The position numbers and the translations under genes were made by a program. Shown here piece after piece: positions 24,042-30,129 of a stretch of 34,520 nucleotides of DNA. The stretch is from the NCBI RefSeq assembly GCF_030655615.1, contig NZ_JAURVJ010000027.1, forward strand, positions 1 through 34,520. Direction: 5' to 3'. How positions within the stretch are numbered: the first letter of the stretch is position 1; every line of letters begins with the position of its first letter. Origin of the DNA: Nocardioides sp. Lineage in GTDB: Bacteria; Actinomycetota; Actinomycetes; Propionibacteriales; Nocardioidaceae. Below the pieces are notes generated by a model. It saw only the letters and a list, made by a program, of their open reading frames with translations, ran no database searches and had not been told where the DNA came from.

Positions 24042-24153
24042 CCTCGCACCACGACGACACGGTGGCTGAGGTGCGAGGAGCCCCCGGCGCCTCGCACCCG
24101 ACGACGACACGGTGGCTGAGGTGCGAGGAGCCCCGGCGACGAGCCTCGAAGCC
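24042..24153. repeat. Tandem stem-loop repeat, copy B of the interspersed family
   Basis: Two units share 34 identical bases (24051-24084 and 24101-24134), offset by 50. In each, CCTCGCACC and GGTGCGAGG form a 9-base stem (24042-24050 with 24070-24078; 24090-24098 with 24120-24128). A third segment at 24140-24153 plus 24114-24125 matches, on the opposite strand, the repeat at 2768-2800. It lies between eutB and the VOC gene; nothing in it looks coding. Confidence 0.7.
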
Positions 24154-24188
24154 CCCGCAGCCGACATACCCGCCCGACCACCGGGTGG

Positions 24189-24572
24189 TCACGCCGGCGT
24201 GTTGAGGAACCACCGGTGCCCGAACGGGTCGGTGAAGACCGCCACCCGTCCGGCGGGCGGGCTGTCCTCGGGACCCCGCGCCATCGGCACCCCGGCGGCG
24301 ACGACCCGGGCGGCCAGCGCGTCGACGTCGTCGACGGCGAGGTGCAGGGTGACGCACGCGCCGCGGTCGGGGGCGGGCGCCGCGACCCCGGCCGAGTCGA
24401 ACTCGTCCGACATCATCCAGCGGGCGCCGCCGACGGCGAGCTCGACGTGCCCGACTCGCCCGTCGTCCATGAGGACCGGGTCGTAGGTCACCTCGGCGCC
24501 GAGCGCGGCGACGTACCAGTCGATGGCGGCACGGGCGTCGGCCACGCAGAGGTAGGGGGTCAGCTCGGACAT
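24189..24572 (-). CDS. VOC family (glyoxalase/PhnB-like) protein
   Basis: A 127-residue single VOC domain: LTPYLCVADARAAIDWYVAALGAEVTYDP, GHVELAVGGARWMMSDE, LHLAVDDVDALAARVVAAGV and VAVFTDPFGHRWFLNTP. The pattern is PhnB-like. VOC proteins bind or modify small molecules, often with metal, as glyoxalases, dioxygenases, fosfomycin-type resistance enzymes or binding proteins; the substrate is unknown. The ATG at 24572 is chosen because AGGAG lies 7 bases upstream and the start overlaps the MerR stop by one base. It is therefore coupled to the MerR-VOC regulator and may handle the same ligand that the regulator senses. Confidence 0.88.
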   Translation of the reverse strand: MSELTPYLCVADARAAIDWYVAALGAEVTYDPVLMDDGRVGHVELAVGGARWMMSDEFDSAGVAAPAPDRGACVTLHLAVDDVDALAARVVAAGVPMARGPEDSPPAGRVAVFTDPFGHRWFLNTPA

Positions 24573-25357
24573 CACTGCTCCTGGGGGTCGGGGATCGGGG
24601 TGTGGAAGGACCAGAGGTGGCCCTCGGGGTCGCGGGCGCTGTACTCCCGCACGCCGTAGGGCTGGTCGACCGGCGGGTAGTCGATGACGGTGCCGGCCGC
24701 GGCGACGCGCTCGTGGTGGGCGTCAACGTCGTCGACGAGGACCGCGAACGACGCGGTGAGGTTGCCGTCGGTCGCCAGCGGCGAGAGCAGCCGGTGCTCG
24801 GGGGTCTCGCGGTGCAGCCAGACCACGCCGTCGCCCACGTGGAGCTCGCCGTGGACGGCCCCGCCGCAGTCGTCGGCGTAGGTCAGCGGGCCGGCGCCGA
24901 ACCCGAACACCTCGACCAGCCAGGCGTGCGCGGCGGCGACGTCGCGACAGACGAGCAGCGCGATGCGGCGGGTCGGCGCCAGCTCGTCGCCGGCCAGGCC
25001 GGAGAGCAGGTCGAGCAGCGCCTCGTCGCCGGGAGGGGTGCCGCCGAGCAGCCGGTCCTCGACGGCGCGGACGCGCTCCCGCTGACGGACGAGCTCGCCG
25101 AGACGGGTGTCGAGGTCGGCGAGGTGACGGCGGGTGAGGGCGGCCAGGTCGGAGGCGTCGGGGTCGACGTCGGCGACCGGGGTGCCGAGCTCGCGGAGCA
25201 GGCGGATCCGGTAGAGGCGGTCGAGCGTGTGGCCGTCGTAGAGGCGCCGGCCGGCGGCGTCGCGCGCCGGGTCGAGCAGGCCGAGCTCCTCGTAGTAGCG
25301 CAGGGTGCGCTCGGTGAGGCCGGTCCGCCGCGCGACGGCGCCGATCGTGAGGTCCAT
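24572..25357 (-). CDS. MerR family regulator fused to a VOC domain
   Basis: A 261-residue fusion. Residues 1-70 are a MerR winged helix (LTIGAVARRTGLTERTLRYYEELGLL, GRRLYDGHTLDRLYRIRLLRELG). Residues about 75-110 form the dimerisation helix. Residues about 130-255 are a VOC domain (RIALLVCRDVAAAHAWLVEVFGFGAGPLTYADD, FAVLVDDVDAHHERVAAAG, VREYSARDPEGHLWSFHTP). The VOC part replaces the usual effector-binding region, so it probably senses a small organic ligand. No SoxR or metal-type cysteine cluster is present. The start is ATG 25357 with TAGCGT 6 bases upstream. The promoter has a 19-base spacer holding a 17-base palindrome, the typical MerR arrangement, so autoregulation is likely. Confidence 0.88.
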   Translation of the reverse strand: MDLTIGAVARRTGLTERTLRYYEELGLLDPARDAAGRRLYDGHTLDRLYRIRLLRELGTPVADVDPDASDLAALTRRHLADLDTRLGELVRQRERVRAVEDRLLGGTPPGDEALLDLLSGLAGDELAPTRRIALLVCRDVAAAHAWLVEVFGFGAGPLTYADDCGGAVHGELHVGDGVVWLHRETPEHRLLSPLATDGNLTASFAVLVDDVDAHHERVAAAGTVIDYPPVDQPYGVREYSARDPEGHLWSFHTPIPDPQEQ

Positions 25358-25363
25358 GGGGCG

Positions 25364-25394
25364 ACGCTAGGACCTCACGTCACGTGAGGAGCAA
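25364..25394 (-). promoter_or_regulatory. MerR-type promoter with 19-base spacer and palindromic operator
   Basis: On the minus strand TTGCTC (25394-25389) is the -35 and TAGCGT (25369-25364) the -10, with exactly 19 bases between them. The palindrome CCTCACGTCACGTGAGG (25373-25389; 8-base arms, one central base) fills the spacer. MerR regulators activate such over-long spacers by twisting the DNA. The resemblance to CCTCAA...TTGAGG operators of SoxR/CueR-type promoters is in the outer arms. Confidence 0.8.
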
Positions 25395-25411
25395 GGCCTG
25401 GTGCCTCGACC

Positions 25412-25417
25412 TAGACT
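25412..25417 (+). promoter_or_regulatory. -10 box of the small divergent gene (leaderless)
   Basis: TAGACT ends 6 bases before the GTG at 25424. Its -35 region would lie at about 25389-25394, touching the MerR palindrome, so the regulator could also affect this gene. Confidence 0.55.
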
Positions 25418-25423
25418 CGAGGT

Positions 25424-25729
25424 GTGACCGCCACCCTGGAGCCGATGACCGCGAGCGAGGTCTACTCGCTGGGTCTCGAGCCCAAGCGCCGTGCGCGGTG
25501 GGGCCGGGTCGTGGCCGGTGCGCTCGACCTCTGGTGCGCGACGACGGGCGGCCGGTTCGAGCTGACCGGCGAGGGTGTCGTCGTCGTGCGCCGGCGCAGC
25601 GACGACGTGGCCGAGCTGCGCGTGCCGACCGGTGGGGCCGAGGCCGCGGCGACGCTGCTCGGGGTCGTGCGCGACCAGCTCGACACCATGGCGCCCGACG
25701 AGTTCCGGGCGGCGTGGGGCCTCGACTGA
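25424..25729 (+). CDS. Small protein of unknown function
   Basis: A 101-residue acidic soluble protein that I do not recognise. It has no signal peptide or membrane segment. It contains two or three predicted beta strands (GRFELTGEGVVVVRRRSDDVAELRVP) between helices and ends in MAPDEFRAAWGLD. GTG start at 25424 with a good -10 box (TAGACT) and no Shine-Dalgarno; an overlapping GTG at 25422 is out of frame. It is transcribed divergently from the MerR-VOC gene with only 66 bases between them, which share a palindrome. It converges on the aminoglycoside acetyltransferase with a 7-base gap. Confidence 0.65.
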   Translation: MTATLEPMTASEVYSLGLEPKRRARWGRVVAGALDLWCATTGGRFELTGEGVVVVRRRSDDVAELRVPTGGAEAAATLLGVVRDQLDTMAPDEFRAAWGLD

Positions 25730-25736
25730 CCTGGCG

Positions 25737-26252
25737 TCACCAGACGTCGCCGTCGCGCCAGTCACACGCGATCGGGGCGTCGAGGTCGAGGCCGGTGCCG
25801 CCGAGGACGTAGATGGCGCCGTCCTCCTCGGGCGTGGGCTGCAGCCCCTCGGGCGAGACGACGGCTGACGGGCCGCGCCAGAGCTCCCAGCCGCGGGCCT
25901 CGTAGAACGGGACGCCGGCGGTCGACGAGCTGAGGGCCAGCAGGTCGTAGCCCGGGGCGAGGGTCTCGAGGTCGGCCATGACGCGCGAGCCGAAGCCCTG
26001 GCGGCAGTGGGCCGGGTGCACGGCGACGGCCTCGACGTAGCCGGAGCTCAACGACCGGCCGTCGACCAGCAGCCGTCGTTGCACCAGGGCCCCGTGGGCG
26101 ACGACCTGGTCGCCCTCGTCGCGGACCAGGACGTGCAGGCCGCCGAGGGCGTGGGACCAGTCGTGGTCGGTGAAGTCGTCGAAGGCGGTGTCCATCAGGT
26201 CGCGGACCTGCCTGAGGTCGTCGGCGGTCAGGTGGGCGGTCGGGGTCACCAT
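25737..26252 (-). CDS. aac(2')-I: AAC(2')-I family aminoglycoside 2'-N-acetyltransferase
   Basis: A 171-residue GNAT enzyme. The chain follows mycobacterial AAC(2')-Ic closely from memory: TAHLTADDLRQVRDLMDTAF, DFTDHDWSHALGGLHVLV, VVAHGALVQRRLLVDGRSLSSGYVEAVAVHP, LLALSSSTAGVPFYEARGWELWRGP, and the C-terminal CDWRDGDVW, which is diagnostic. AAC(2')-I enzymes acetylate the 2' amine of gentamicin, tobramycin, kanamycin B and similar drugs, and in mycobacteria also act on other substrates. The ATG at 26252 overlaps the amidase stop by 7 bases; the next codon, GTG 26249, would give a GTGA overlap. The chromosomal setting and normal GC suggest an intrinsic gene. Confidence 0.88.
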   Translation of the reverse strand: MVTPTAHLTADDLRQVRDLMDTAFDDFTDHDWSHALGGLHVLVRDEGDQVVAHGALVQRRLLVDGRSLSSGYVEAVAVHPAHCRQGFGSRVMADLETLAPGYDLLALSSSTAGVPFYEARGWELWRGPSAVVSPEGLQPTPEEDGAIYVLGGTGLDLDAPIACDWRDGDVW

Positions 26253-27682
26253 CCGGGTGGTCTCCTGTCGTGCCAGGGGGCGGCGGCCTCGACCTGGGCT
26301 GCGAGGGCGAGCAGGCCCGCCTCGCCGGCCTGCCGCCCGGCCAGCATCACACCGACCGGGAGCGGGGTGGGGCCCTGGGTCCAGTGGAGGGGCAGCGAGA
26401 TCGCCGGGAGACCGGTGACGTTCCACGCCGAGGTCCAGGGCGTGAAGGCCTTCTGGTTCTCGAAGTCGCGGGCGGGGTCGGCGTCGTCGCGGAGCGCGCC
26501 GACCGGGAGCGGGACCCGCGCGAGCGTGGGGGTGAGCACGGCGTCGTACGCCGCCAGCGCAGCGATCGCCGCGGCCGCGTGGCGGCGCATCGCGCCGATG
26601 GCGAGCCCGAACTCGGGTGCCGTCACGGCGTGGCCGCGGTCCGCGAGCCACCGCGTGAGGGGGCGCAGGAGGTGCTGACGCTCGGGCGGCACGGGGCTGA
26701 GGGCGGTGAGGACCGACCAGCAGGTCTCGAAGACCGGCACCGCCTCGGGCGGCAGCGGGACCGGGACGTCGACGACCTCGTGACCCAGGGTCTCGAGCAG
26801 CCGGGAGGCGTCCTCGTAGGCCGTGACCACCTCGTCGTCCACCGGGGTCCCGACGCCCGACCCGGAACTGTCGGTGGCGGGTGCTGAGATCACCGGCGTG
26901 ATGAACCGCGCGATCCGGAGCCGCCCCGGGTCCCGGTCGCACGCAGCGAGGAACGACTCCGAAGGAGGTGGGGCCCACGACGGATCCCCGACCCGATGAC
27001 CGGCCATGACGTCGAGCAGCGCCGCTGCATCCCTGACGGTGCGCGCGATGGAGCCGGCAGTCGCCAGTCCTACTGGATCCCCGTACGCGGGGAAGCCGCT
27101 GATCCGCCCCCGTGAGGGCTTGAGGCCGACGAGGCCGCAGCACGAGGCCGGGATCCGGATGGAGCCGCCGCCGTCCGAGCCCTGGGCCGCGGGCACGATC
27201 CCGGCGGCCACCGCTGCGGCTGCCCCGCCGGAGCTGCCACCCGCCATCCGGGTCCGGTCCCACGGCGTGACCGCCGCGGGAGCGCCCTCGGGCTCGGTGT
27301 AGCAGGGCGAGCCCAGCTCAGGGGTGCTCGTCTTGCCGAGCATCGGCAGGCCCGCGGCCTCGAGCGAGAGGACCACGCCGTCCGACACGTCGGGCACGAA
27401 GTCGGCGAACGCCGCCGACCCGAACCGGGTCGGGACGCCCGCCGTGAGGTTGAGGTCCTTGACGGCCGTCGGCACGCCGTGGAGCGGGCCGGCAGGGTCG
27501 CGTGTGTCGGCCGCCCGGGCCTGCGCGCGGGCGACCTCGGGCGTGAGCACGACGAACGCGCCGACGTCGTCGAGACGTGCGGCGCGTTCGAGGTAGTGCT
27601 CGGTCAGCTCGAGCGAAGAGACCTCGCCGCGGGCGACGAGGGCGCCCTGCTCGAGCGCCGTCAGGTCGTGCAGGTCCGCCAC
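26246..27682 (-). CDS. Amidase (amidase-signature family)
   Basis: A 478-residue amidase-signature hydrolase with a complete Ser-cisSer-Lys triad: K75 in PTAVKDLNL, the GGSSGG motif at residues 148-153, and nucleophile S174 in DGGGSIRIPAS. It hydrolyses an amide bond in an unknown small substrate; family members include acylamidases, 6-aminohexanoate-cyclic-dimer hydrolase and indoleacetamide hydrolase. The C-terminal motif FTPWTSAWNVTGLPAISLPL is typical of the acylamidase/nylon-hydrolase branch and not of GatA. GTG at 27682 with TAGGGT 7 bases upstream. It overlaps the downstream acetyltransferase gene. Confidence 0.9.
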   Translation of the reverse strand: MADLHDLTALEQGALVARGEVSSLELTEHYLERAARLDDVGAFVVLTPEVARAQARAADTRDPAGPLHGVPTAVKDLNLTAGVPTRFGSAAFADFVPDVSDGVVLSLEAAGLPMLGKTSTPELGSPCYTEPEGAPAAVTPWDRTRMAGGSSGGAAAAVAAGIVPAAQGSDGGGSIRIPASCCGLVGLKPSRGRISGFPAYGDPVGLATAGSIARTVRDAAALLDVMAGHRVGDPSWAPPPSESFLAACDRDPGRLRIARFITPVISAPATDSSGSGVGTPVDDEVVTAYEDASRLLETLGHEVVDVPVPLPPEAVPVFETCWSVLTALSPVPPERQHLLRPLTRWLADRGHAVTAPEFGLAIGAMRRHAAAAIAALAAYDAVLTPTLARVPLPVGALRDDADPARDFENQKAFTPWTSAWNVTGLPAISLPLHWTQGPTPLPVGVMLAGRQAGEAGLLALAAQVEAAAPWHDRRPPGW

Positions 27683-27689
27683 CCTGGCG

Positions 27690-27695
27690 ACCCTA
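27690..27695 (-). promoter_or_regulatory. -10 box of the amidase-aac(2') operon (leaderless)
   Basis: TAGGGT on the minus strand ends 7 bases before the GTG at 27682. It sits in the 39-base gap after the FMN reductase gene, so amidase and acetyltransferase form their own transcription unit. Confidence 0.6.
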
Positions 27696-27721
27696 GACCG
27701 GGTCGCCGGGCAGCAGGTCGG

Positions 27722-28270
27722 TCAGGCCGCGACGGGCTCGAACGCGACGAGCGCGCGGATCACGCCGTGGAAGCGCTCGAGCACCTCGGTGTCGGTGAGC
27801 GGGTCGACCTCGAGGATCGACTGCGAGACCACGCCGCCGTCGATCGCGATGGCGCCCGCGACACCGGCCGAGCGGACGGCGTCCTCGTGGGCCCACTTGC
27901 CGCCGTAGGGGGTGGGGGTGGTGCCGATGACGCCGACCGGCTTGCCGACGAGGGCACCGGCGCCGTAGGGGCGGGAGAGCCAGTCGATGGCGTTGTTAAG
28001 GACGGCCGGCATGGTGCCGTTGTACTCGGGGGTGACGAGGAGGACGGCGCTCGCGCTGCCGACCTGGTCGCGCAGGGCGACCGCGGCGGCGGGCGTGGCG
28101 GTGGCGTCGAGGGTCTCCTCGTAGAACGGGACGTCGGCGAGGCCGTCGACGATGAACAGCTCGACGCCCTCGGGCGCCTGGTCGCGGAGCAGCTCGGCGA
28201 CCTTGCGGTTGGTGGAGTCGGTGCGGAGGCTTCCGACGAGGACGGCGACGCGGGTCTGGGTGGTGGTCAT
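27722..28270 (-). CDS. NADPH-dependent FMN reductase family oxidoreductase
   Basis: A 182-residue flavodoxin-fold reductase (FMN_red family). VAVLVGSLRTDSTNRKVAELL is the phosphate-binding loop, and TPEYNGTMPAVLNNAIDWLSRP is the conserved flavin-contact motif; GKPVGVIGTTPTPYGG follows. Members reduce FMN, azo dyes, quinones or chromate with NAD(P)H. The ATG at 28270 fits the conserved N-terminus, although the ribosome binding site is poor. A 22-base palindrome sits 8-29 bases upstream of the start, so a dimeric repressor, probably TetR-type, is likely to control it. It could supply reduced FMN to the DszC-like enzyme at 8658, but this is speculative. Confidence 0.88.
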   Translation of the reverse strand: MTTTQTRVAVLVGSLRTDSTNRKVAELLRDQAPEGVELFIVDGLADVPFYEETLDATATPAAAVALRDQVGSASAVLLVTPEYNGTMPAVLNNAIDWLSRPYGAGALVGKPVGVIGTTPTPYGGKWAHEDAVRSAGVAGAIAIDGGVVSQSILEVDPLTDTEVLERFHGVIRALVAFEPVAA

Positions 28271-28277
28271 GACGAGC

Positions 28278-28299
28278 CAAACGGACCGCGGTCCGCTTG
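28278..28299. promoter_or_regulatory. Operator-like 22-base palindrome upstream of the FMN reductase
   Basis: The core CGGACCGCGGTCCG (28282-28295) is a perfect 14-base palindrome. Three of the four flanking base pairs also match (CAAA...CTTG; only 28281/28296 mismatch). AATACA on the minus strand just upstream could be the -10 box, so the palindrome would cover the transcription start. Size and symmetry fit a TetR-family operator. Confidence 0.65.
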
Positions 28300-28334
28300 T
28301 ATTCCCACTCCGTCCGACGTTCTGGCAACCGAGG

Positions 28335-28856
28335 TCAGGCAGGGGGACGTTGTCCGATCTTCTGCGACCAGACCGTGGAGCACTTGCTGACCGACTTCTC
28401 CGAACAGATCTGGAGACGCCAGTAGCCGTCCCGCGGCGAACCGGCGGCTTGGTGGCCGATCCCGCGGTCGAAGGTCTTCTCCCGCTTGTTGCCGCAGACC
28501 TCGTACCACGCATTGCCACCGTAGTCGTTGGAGATCCGGCCGTAAGCGCACTTGTTGTTCGCCAGCGTGTCCTTGACGGTGAAGATGAGCCTGCCCTCCT
28601 CCGAGACCCGTCCCCCGGCGTACCACCAGTAGGCGCTGCCTTCGATCCTCGCGCCCGAGTATTGGTGGGTGTAGCGGCAGACGCGCTGCACACCCACGTC
28701 CCGCTCGTAGTTCTTGCATGTCGTCGTCGCTGCGGCCGGGGACGCAGAGCCAACGACCAGCATCGCGCCGCCGAGCGTCATGGCGATCACGAACGCGATC
28801 AGGCGGCTTGGACGCGAGGCGAAAGTGGCGGGGTCGCGCACGGGACAGATTTCCAT
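28335..28856 (-). CDS. Secreted cysteine-containing protein of unknown function
   Basis: A 173-residue protein with a Sec signal peptide: a charged start, a hydrophobic stretch at about residues 22-42 (LIAFVIAMTLGGAMLVVGSA) and a likely cleavage after SPAAA. The mature part, about 125 residues, has six cysteines (CKNY, VCRY, KCAYG, VCGN, ICSE, KCST), enough for three disulfides, and many Tyr/Trp/Gly residues (SAYWWYAGG, YGGNAWYEVCGN). I recognise no family. The ATG at 28856 has GAAGGG 7 bases upstream and gives a normal signal peptide; an upstream in-frame start at 28895 would lengthen the n-region oddly. Codon use is visibly less GC-biased than its neighbours, which may mean acquisition or relaxed selection. 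Confidence 0.65.
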   Translation of the reverse strand: MEICPVRDPATFASRPSRLIAFVIAMTLGGAMLVVGSASPAAATTTCKNYERDVGVQRVCRYTHQYSGARIEGSAYWWYAGGRVSEEGRLIFTVKDTLANNKCAYGRISNDYGGNAWYEVCGNKREKTFDRGIGHQAAGSPRDGYWRLQICSEKSVSKCSTVWSQKIGQRPPA

Positions 28857-28913
28857 GACAGAGCCCTTCGATGATGTTCGGTGTTGGGCGATCACCCGGG
28901 GGATCGATACCCA

Positions 28914-28954
28914 CGACCCTGGCGTCTCAACCTGATGACGCGACCAGGGTCGTC
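28914..28954. repeat. Inverted repeat in the divergent gap before TetR
   Basis: ACGACCCTGG (28914-28923) and CCAGGGTCGT (28945-28954) are exact reverse complements 21 bases apart. An inner CGTC/GACG pair (28924-28927 with 28938-28941) extends the stem after a bulge. It lies between the divergent secreted-protein and TetR genes and could be a pair of operator half-sites or a hairpin. Confidence 0.45.
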
Positions 28955-28980
28955 GGACCCCGACGCTGCCCCACCCTGGC

Positions 28981-28986
28981 TAGGCT
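28981..28986 (+). promoter_or_regulatory. -10 box of the TetR gene at 28993 (leaderless)
   Basis: TAGGCT ends 6 bases before the ATG, and no Shine-Dalgarno sequence is present. One of the clearer leaderless examples. Confidence 0.6.
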
Positions 28987-28992
28987 CGCTTC

Positions 28993-29589
28993 ATGGACGG
29001 GATCCGGCTGCTGCCGCTCGCCGGGGAGCCCCCGGCCGAGCGGTCGGACGCCGCCCGCAACCGCGAGGCGCTGCTGCGCGCCGCGGCCGAGCTGATCGAC
29101 CACTGCAGCGTCGAGAACGTGACGATGGATGCCGTGGCCCAGCGCGCCGGGGTCGGCAAGGGCACGGTGTTCCGGCGGTTCGAGAGCCGCGAGGGCCTCA
29201 TGGCCGCGCTGCTCGACCACTCCGAGACCGCGTGGCAGGCCAGCGTCATCTCCGGCCCCCCGCCGCTCGGGCCGGGGGCGCCGCCGCTGGAGCGCCTGCA
29301 CGCCTTCGGCCGCTCCCGCATCGAGATCACCCTCACCTCGGCCGCGTTGATCCGCGCTGCCGGGCAGGCCGGCAGCCGGGCCTACGCGGCGGCGGCATTC
29401 ACCGCGATGCACGTGCGCTACCTGCTCAGCCAGCTCGGCGTCCACGGCGACCTCGGCTACCTCGCGACGGCGTTGCTGGCGCCGCTCGAGATCCCCATCC
29501 TCGAGCAGCAGCTCGGGCTCGAGGGACGCTCGGTCGACGAGGTGCAGGCCGGGTGGGAGGACCTCGTCCGCCGGGTCGTGGCGCTCTAG
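28993..29589 (+). CDS. TetR family transcriptional regulator
   Basis: A 198-residue regulator. After a short extension (MDGIRLLPLAGEPPAE), the TetR helix-turn-helix spans about residues 20-68: NREALLRAAAELIDHCSVENVTMDAVAQRAGVGKGTVFRRFESREGL. The C-terminal ligand domain is not assignable. It is divergent from the secreted-protein gene, and the inverted repeat at 28914-28954 is a candidate operator. It is also the closest regulator to the palindrome upstream of the FMN reductase (28278-28299), about 0.7 kb away. Its TAG stop shares CTAG (29586-29589) with the convergent gene. Confidence 0.9.
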   Translation: MDGIRLLPLAGEPPAERSDAARNREALLRAAAELIDHCSVENVTMDAVAQRAGVGKGTVFRRFESREGLMAALLDHSETAWQASVISGPPPLGPGAPPLERLHAFGRSRIEITLTSAALIRAAGQAGSRAYAAAAFTAMHVRYLLSQLGVHGDLGYLATALLAPLEIPILEQQLGLEGRSVDEVQAGWEDLVRRVVAL

Positions 29590-30113
29590 CCGTCCGATCC
29601 GGAGCCAGGACCCGACAGCCACTCCTCGAGCTCGCCGGGCGAACGGAACCGGTGGGTGCGCAGGTGGGGGCGGACCGCCGTACGCCGCGCGAGGAGGTGC
29701 CGCCGCTCGTCGAAGGTGGTCACCGCGTGCCAGAAGGGGTGGCCGGTCGAGAGCCAGTCGCGCCACCGCTCGCGGTTGCCGCCGAAGACCGGGGCTCGCG
29801 ACCACGACCGACGCAGCGAGCGGCGGAGCAGCCGCGGCAGCACGACCCGCCGCGGGTAGTCGAGCCAGACCACGGTGTCGGCGCGGGCCCAGAGCTGCTC
29901 GCGCACCTCGGGGTAGCCCCAGGAGTCGAAGACCCAGGCGTCGGTGGCGACGATCCGTTCGACCTCGGGCACGAACCCCGACCGCGTCGACCACCCGGGA
30001 CCGATCGCGAGGACGTCCATCTCGTGGAAGGGCAGCGCGTGCTGCGCGGCGATCCGGCGCGCCGCGGTCGTCTTGCCGGCCCCCGACATGGCGACGACGA
30101 GGACCCTGCGCAT
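29586..30113 (-). CDS. P-loop NTPase, adenylate-kinase/topology-modulation-like
   Basis: A 175-residue cytoplasmic P-loop protein. The Walker A is MSGAGKTTAARRIA near the N-terminus, followed by HEMDVLAIGPGWS and VFDSWGYPEVREQLWARADTVVWLDYPRRVVLPRLLRRSLRR. This layout (a small kinase fold with WLDYPR and an Arg-rich lid) is that of proteins annotated as FlaR/DNA topology modulation or adenylate-kinase-like; the true substrate is unknown. The ATG at 30113 gives the P-loop at the expected place. It follows cimA by 16 bases on the same strand, so it is probably cotranscribed. It converges with the TetR gene with overlapping stops. Confidence 0.8.
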   Translation of the reverse strand: MRRVLVVAMSGAGKTTAARRIAAQHALPFHEMDVLAIGPGWSTRSGFVPEVERIVATDAWVFDSWGYPEVREQLWARADTVVWLDYPRRVVLPRLLRRSLRRSWSRAPVFGGNRERWRDWLSTGHPFWHAVTTFDERRHLLARRTAVRPHLRTHRFRSPGELEEWLSGPGSGSDG

Positions 30114-30129
30114 CGTCGGGCCGGTGATG

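Noticed and set aside
23991..24188. Cobalamin riboswitch upstream of eutB
   Set aside because: The -10 box is 7 bases before the start, so no leader exists. The upstream region contains tandem repeats and no B12-box.
24572..25357. Identification of the MerR protein as SoxR, CueR or a metal regulator
   Set aside because: There is no C-terminal cysteine cluster or metal-binding loop; the C-terminal half is a VOC domain.
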